Origin: W11650 sp963550755
GTDB taxonomy: Bacteria > Bacillota > Clostridia > Lachnospirales > Vallitaleaceae
Direction of reading: 5' to 3'
NCBI GenBank assembly: GCA_963550755.1
Contig: CAUVDV010000077.1
Coordinates: 1-10,524, forward strand
DNA length: 10,524 nucleotides
Part shown: piece after piece, positions 7,727-10,524 of the stretch
Numbering within the stretch: position 1 is the first letter of the stretch
Layout of the letters: every line of letters starts with the position of its first letter
The notes under the pieces: model-generated
What the model saw: the letters and a program-made list of their open reading frames with translations, nothing else
Database searches by the model: none
Told to the model about the DNA's origin: nothing
Program-made: the position numbers and the translations under genes

Positions 7727-8158
7727 ATCGAAGAACAGTATAAAAATTCGAGTGAGATTTGTTTGTGAAAAAATTGCTTATCAAAACGGCTCACCAAAGA
7801 GTATGGCAAAGGATTTTCAAAATCCAATTTATTTAATATGAGAAATTTTTATTTGTTTTATCCAATTTTCCAGACAGCGTCTGGAAAATTGAGCTGGTCG
7901 CATTATTGTGAGCTTTTGTCCATCAGTGATGAGCATAAAAGGAGTTTTTATGAAAAAGAAACCATTAATGATGATATCCTTTGTGCGGATAAAGACAGTA
8001 TACAGGCGGAATATGCACTTGGTAATTTGCCCAATACAATATTTGCTTCAAAATACACCCTGTATATTCCTGACAAAGAAGAACTTGAGATGCAGGTGGA
8101 AAAAGTAATTAAAAACTATAAAACAGGCGAAGCGGCTGTTAAGCAGAATAAGTTATAA
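7727..8158 (+). pseudogene. DUF1016/YhcG-type PDDEXK nuclease remnant, core deleted
   Basis: This is a decayed gene of the DUF1016 family (two-domain proteins of roughly 330-370 residues with a C-terminal PDDEXK nuclease fold). In one frame, IEEQ (7727-7738) is followed by an in-frame TGA (7766-7768). Then come LSKRLTKEYGKGFSKSNLF (from 7778) and MRNFYLFYPIFQTASGKLSW (from 7838), up to YEKETIN (ends 7969), all recognisable N-terminal-domain sequence. The frame then jumps to DDILCADKDSIQAEYALGN and ends in IFASKYTLYIPDKEELE, the normal C-terminal end. About 200 residues, including the catalytic D-ExK region, are missing. The ATG at 7838 has no ribosome binding site and is an internal Met, so the apparent 106-residue ORF is not an intact gene. 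The DNA is visibly more AT-rich than both neighbours. DUF1016 genes are common in mobile and restriction-modification contexts. Confidence 0.85.
7863..7891 (+). repeat. Perfect 13-bp inverted repeat with 3-nt loop
   Basis: CAATTTTCCAGAC (7863-7875), loop AGC, then GTCTGGAAAATTG (7879-7891) form a perfect hairpin inside the conserved PIFQTASGKL codons of the nuclease remnant. No T-run follows, so it is not a standard terminator. It could impede transcripts from 7703, or it could be a codon-level coincidence. Confidence 0.9.
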
Positions 8159-8159
8159 C

Positions 8160-8181
8160 AAATAAAAAGGCGATTGAAAAA
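8160..8181 (+). repeat. Right 22-bp direct repeat
   Basis: This is the second exact copy of 7701-7722, 459 bp downstream. It ends ten bases before the lipoprotein ribosome binding site and begins two bases after the remnant's stop, so the pair brackets the nuclease remnant and the second copy forms part of the lipoprotein leader. Confidence 0.95.
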
Positions 8182-8190
8182 CTGCAACTA

Positions 8191-8199
8191 AAGGGGGAG
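8191..8199 (+). promoter_or_regulatory. Ribosome binding site of the lipoprotein gene
   Basis: AAGGGGGAG lies 5 nt before the ATG at 8205. Its strength and spacing settle the start, which is also the start that gives a well-formed signal peptide. Confidence 0.88.
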
Positions 8200-8204
8200 A
8201 AAAA

Positions 8205-9551
8205 ATGCAAAAACAGAAAAAAACACAAAAAATCCGGCTGGCGGCGGCGCTGCTGCTTTTAGTACTGACCGCCTGTTCGCTGAGCAAGCCGGCCGACAAA
8301 CCGAAGGAGCCGGCTCAATCGGCGGCGGAAAAGCAAACGGAAACAAATGCTGACCAAACAGCCAATCAGGATAACCCAGGCGATAAAACCGGCCGGGAAG
8401 CGTCCTCGAAGGAGACGGCGCAAACAAAGGACAATACGGATGCTTTGACTAAGGATGAGTCAGATCAGGAAACGGCCGACCACGGCAGCGATCAGCCGCT
8501 GGCGAAGCCTTTAACCGCGGAGCAGGCCAAGGTCAAGCTGCTGAAAGATTATGCCGCTTACCGGCAAAGATTGGCGGAATATGTGCCGGAGGAAAACTTG
8601 CTGCCGGTAATTTCCGCCGAAAATCTGTATGCAGTAGAAGAAGAGGATAGGGAAAGAATTCGGCAATGGGATGACCTGACCGGGAGCGGCTTTAATCAGA
8701 TGCGGGAGCGTTACCCCGGAAAATATCAGTGGTATCTGATGTTTAAAACCAAGGAAGCCCGGGCTAAATACGAAAGCGCAGCGGTGGGCAATGAGGACTA
8801 TATGAGGCTGACCTGTTTTTATGTCAATTTAAACACCGGCAAAACCTTTATTGACGACCAGATTCTTGGAATTTTTGCTTTATCCGACTTAGAAAACGCA
8901 GCTTATACGCCCTATGTTTTAGACGGCTTTGCCGATCAGGAATTTCTTTTATGGGTGCTGGAAAAAAAGGGCATCATTGACCGGGCGTATGATTATGGCG
9001 ATGCCTGGAGCATAACCAATGAGATAGAATGGGAGAACAGCGTCGGCGAGGCCATTACCCGGCTGGGCGGCGAATGGGATGACAGCGTGGACTATACCTA
9101 TCAGGAGGACGATATTCTGCGCCTGCCGGTTTATCATCGGGAAACCTATCAGCGAGTCGGCATTTATGACCTCAACGTGCGTTACCGAACCGTTACCGAT
9201 TATTATACCGGCAAAGAACTGTACCGTGATCCGCTGGCCAATTACCGGCCGAAAAAATTGACCGAAAAAAGCGCGGTTAAAGAGCTTTTTCAAATTTTAA
9301 AAAAGCTGTATATTATCGATGATGGTGAAATAAAAGATTGGCGATCGGAGGTCAAAGAGTTTAAACGAGGCGGTGATTGGATGCCGGAGGGTTATGAAAT
9401 CACGCTTTGGCCGCCGCGGTCGGAGGAGGGCGCGGTTTACCGGATTAACCGGCAGGGAACGAAGGTCAGCCGTTATAATTCCGAGCGGGAAGAATATGAC
9501 TTAGAGTATGAGCCGATTTACGGTACCGCTATGTGGAGCGAGCAAAATTAA
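8205..9551 (+). CDS. Secreted lipoprotein of unknown function
   Basis: This 448-residue protein begins with a lipoprotein signal peptide: a basic N-region (MQKQKKTQKIR), a hydrophobic LAAALLLLV stretch and lipobox LTAC with the acylated Cys at residue 24. It should be anchored to the outer face of the cytoplasmic membrane. Residues 25 to about 103 are a hydrophilic Lys/Glu/Asp/Thr/Gln/Ala-rich linker, followed by an acidic, Trp- and Tyr-rich region of about 345 residues that is probably folded. Two stretches resemble each other loosely: YVNLNTGKTFIDD (about 207-219) and YRTVTDYYTGKELYRDP (about 328-344), which may be repeated beta-strand units. I recognise no family, catalytic motif or second membrane segment. 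It probably once had the promoter at 7668-7696 close upstream. No terminator is visible before the DUF2264 gene, so the two may be co-transcribed. Confidence 0.9.
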   Translation: MQKQKKTQKIRLAAALLLLVLTACSLSKPADKPKEPAQSAAEKQTETNADQTANQDNPGDKTGREASSKETAQTKDNTDALTKDESDQETADHGSDQPLAKPLTAEQAKVKLLKDYAAYRQRLAEYVPEENLLPVISAENLYAVEEEDRERIRQWDDLTGSGFNQMRERYPGKYQWYLMFKTKEARAKYESAAVGNEDYMRLTCFYVNLNTGKTFIDDQILGIFALSDLENAAYTPYVLDGFADQEFLLWVLEKKGIIDRAYDYGDAWSITNEIEWENSVGEAITRLGGEWDDSVDYTYQEDDILRLPVYHRETYQRVGIYDLNVRYRTVTDYYTGKELYRDPLANYRPKKLTEKSAVKELFQILKKLYIIDDGEIKDWRSEVKEFKRGGDWMPEGYEITLWPPRSEEGAVYRINRQGTKVSRYNSEREEYDLEYEPIYGTAMWSEQN

Positions 9552-9565
9552 TGGCTGATAATAAC

Positions 9566-9692
9566 CTATTCGCCGTATTTCGCGGAGCCTGAAAACTATG
9601 GACGCACGCGGAAAACTTCAGGCGATGGCCGTGCGCCGCGCCAAAGCAAAGCTGCCGGTCGATAGATTGTTCGGCGACAAAATACGCGATAG
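9566..9692. repeat. Nested inverted repeats in the lipoprotein-DUF2264 gap
   Basis: CTATTCGCCGTATTT (9566-9580) is matched by the reverse complement of AAATACGCGATAG (9680-9692) with two one-base bulges. Inside lie GCCTGAA/TTCAGGC (9587-9593 and 9617-9623) and CGCACG/CGTGCG (9603-9608 and 9630-9635), whose pairings interleave. This could be a structured leader, a small inverted-repeat element, or chance in a GC-rich gap. No T-run makes it a terminator. Confidence 0.4.
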
Positions 9693-9720
9693 TTGACAAA
9701 GGAAAGTATTTGACAAAAAA

Positions 9721-9725
9721 AGGAG
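9721..9725 (+). promoter_or_regulatory. Ribosome binding site of the DUF2264 gene
   Basis: AGGAG lies 6 nt before the ATG at 9732 in an A-rich context. It fixes the start of the last gene. Confidence 0.85.
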
Positions 9726-9731
9726 AACATT

Positions 9732-10524
9732 ATGCAGCAAAAAGCATGGCAGCCGCAGCATTTGGATTTTGAGCGGTCGCCCTATACAGGATTAGACCGC
9801 GAGACTTGGCTGGAGGCCGGCCGTTATTTACTGGCAGGCATTTTTCAAAATATTAAAAGCGCCGATGACCCGGTGGTAATGCCCCGCTATGAAACGGAAG
9901 TTACCTATCCCAACGCCGGCACACCGGCGCACAAGGTGCAGGCCGAATATTTTGAGGGTTTGGCCCGTTCCTTTTTTATTGCCGCGCCGCTTTTAAAAAA
10001 TGAACCGGAATTGACTGTTGGCGGCTATCGGCTGAGAGATTATTACAAAAATCATATTTTAAGAGCCTGCACCAAGGGTGATCCTTTATGGGTACTGGAT
10101 CGGGCCTATATGCTGGCCCATGACCCGGAAAATGAGCACGGCATTTTTCAGCAGACGGTGGAAATGGCGGCGCTGGTCATTTGTTTGTGGGTTTGCCGCG
10201 AGGTTATTTGGGATAGTTATGCGCCTGATGAGCGCGAGCGGATTGCCGCTTTTATCAGCGAATATGCGCATGGTAGTACGGTGCCGCAAAACTGGCGGCT
10301 GTTTAATATGCTGGGGCTGGCTTTTCTGCACATGGAGGGCTATCCGATTGACCGGGATGTGATGCGTGACCATGCCCAGGCGATTCTTAGTTTGTCGGTC
10401 GGCGACGGCTGGTACCGGGACGGTCATTCGTTTGATTATTATTCCTGCTGGGCGTTTAATTTTTATGCACCGCTCTGGAACTTGTGGTACGGCTGTGAGG
10501 AAGAGCCGTATCTGGCGGCTCGCT
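9732..10524 (+). CDS. DUF2264 family protein, 3' partial
   Basis: The first 264 codons are present and the frame runs off the window. DUF2264 proteins are largely helical, probably alpha/alpha-barrel proteins. From memory, some members have been linked to carbohydrate degradation as beta-glucuronidase-type glycoside hydrolases (GH154), but the substrate of this one cannot be told. Family-like landmarks are EYFEGLARSFFIAAPLL (about 72-88), WVLDRAYMLAHDP (about 120-132), VPQNWRLFNMLGLAFL (about 184-199) and DGWYRDGHSFDYYSCWAF (about 225-242). The last is a highly typical DGWY-DG-FDYY-WA pattern of the family. There is no signal peptide, so it is probably cytoplasmic and would act on imported saccharides. 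It starts 180 bp after the lipoprotein stop with no clear promoter of its own. The family assignment is strong; the enzymatic role is inference. Confidence 0.85.
   Translation, partial: MQQKAWQPQHLDFERSPYTGLDRETWLEAGRYLLAGIFQNIKSADDPVVMPRYETEVTYPNAGTPAHKVQAEYFEGLARSFFIAAPLLKNEPELTVGGYRLRDYYKNHILRACTKGDPLWVLDRAYMLAHDPENEHGIFQQTVEMAALVICLWVCREVIWDSYAPDERERIAAFISEYAHGSTVPQNWRLFNMLGLAFLHMEGYPIDRDVMRDHAQAILSLSVGDGWYRDGHSFDYYSCWAFNFYAPLWNLWYGCEEEPYLAAR

Noticed and set aside
7950..8108. ATG AAA AAG start preceded by AAAAGGAG inside the nuclease remnant
   Set aside because: The apparent ribosome binding site is the codons for the conserved KRSFYEK of DUF1016; the 52-residue product in that frame resembles nothing.
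8949..9293. Minus-strand ORF opposite the lipoprotein gene
   Set aside because: It is fully inside a well-supported + strand gene and has no start signals.
9551..9592. TAATG overlap: a 13-codon ORF starting on the lipoprotein stop
   Set aside because: It is too short to support and there is no ribosome binding site in the preceding bases.
9598..9696. 32-codon ORF between the lipoprotein and DUF2264 genes
   Set aside because: It lacks a ribosome binding site and overlaps the inverted repeats; its basic composition fits translated GC-rich non-coding DNA.
9693..9721. Two TTGACA boxes (9693-9698 and 9710-9715) as a promoter for DUF2264
   Set aside because: No TATAAT-like box lies 16-18 nt downstream of either; the bases there are an A-run or coding sequence.

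Overview
The window looks like a chromosomal stretch of a Gram-positive, Bacillota-type anaerobe (probably Clostridia or a relative). The grounds are an LPXTG wall-anchored Cna-B adhesin, a lipobox lipoprotein, strong AGGAG-type ribosome binding sites and moderate base composition. Genus cannot be told from the sequence. All recognisable genes are on the + strand.

Positions 1-7300 are the 3' part of one very large surface-protein gene. It is already open at the first base, so the true start lies outside the window. It encodes a short segment of the kind that follows a VWA adhesin domain, then 19 Cna-B repeats, a Pro/Thr/Asn-rich wall spacer, LPKTG, a hydrophobic helix and a Lys4 tail. Every repeat keeps the Lys, Glu and Asn expected for an intramolecular isopeptide bond. 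Repeat 18 is interrupted by about 136 residues of Pro/Glu/Gln/Ala-rich sequence that begins with the same LPQGAP found just before the sorting signal. The gene ends at a strong intrinsic terminator (7418-7456).

Positions 7301-7726 hold no convincing gene, but contain the terminator and a near-consensus vegetative promoter (TTGACT, 17 nt, TATAAT, 7668-7696). Positions 7727-8158 are a decayed, internally deleted DUF1016/YhcG-type PDDEXK nuclease gene. It keeps part of the N-terminal domain and the C-terminal end but has lost the catalytic core. It is more AT-rich than its neighbours, and the stretch that contains it lies between two perfect 22-bp direct repeats (7701-7722 and 8160-8181). Removing one 459-bp unit would put the promoter about 43 nt upstream of the next gene, so the remnant appears to have landed in that gene's 5' leader.

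Positions 8205-9551 encode a lipoprotein of unknown function. A 180-bp gap with several inverted repeats follows, then the first 264 codons of a DUF2264 protein (9732 to the window end). No sortase, transposase, integrase, tRNA, rRNA or CRISPR array is visible. The most unusual points are the split Cna-B repeat and the nuclease remnant between direct repeats that separates a promoter from its probable target gene. I see no complete new multi-gene system.
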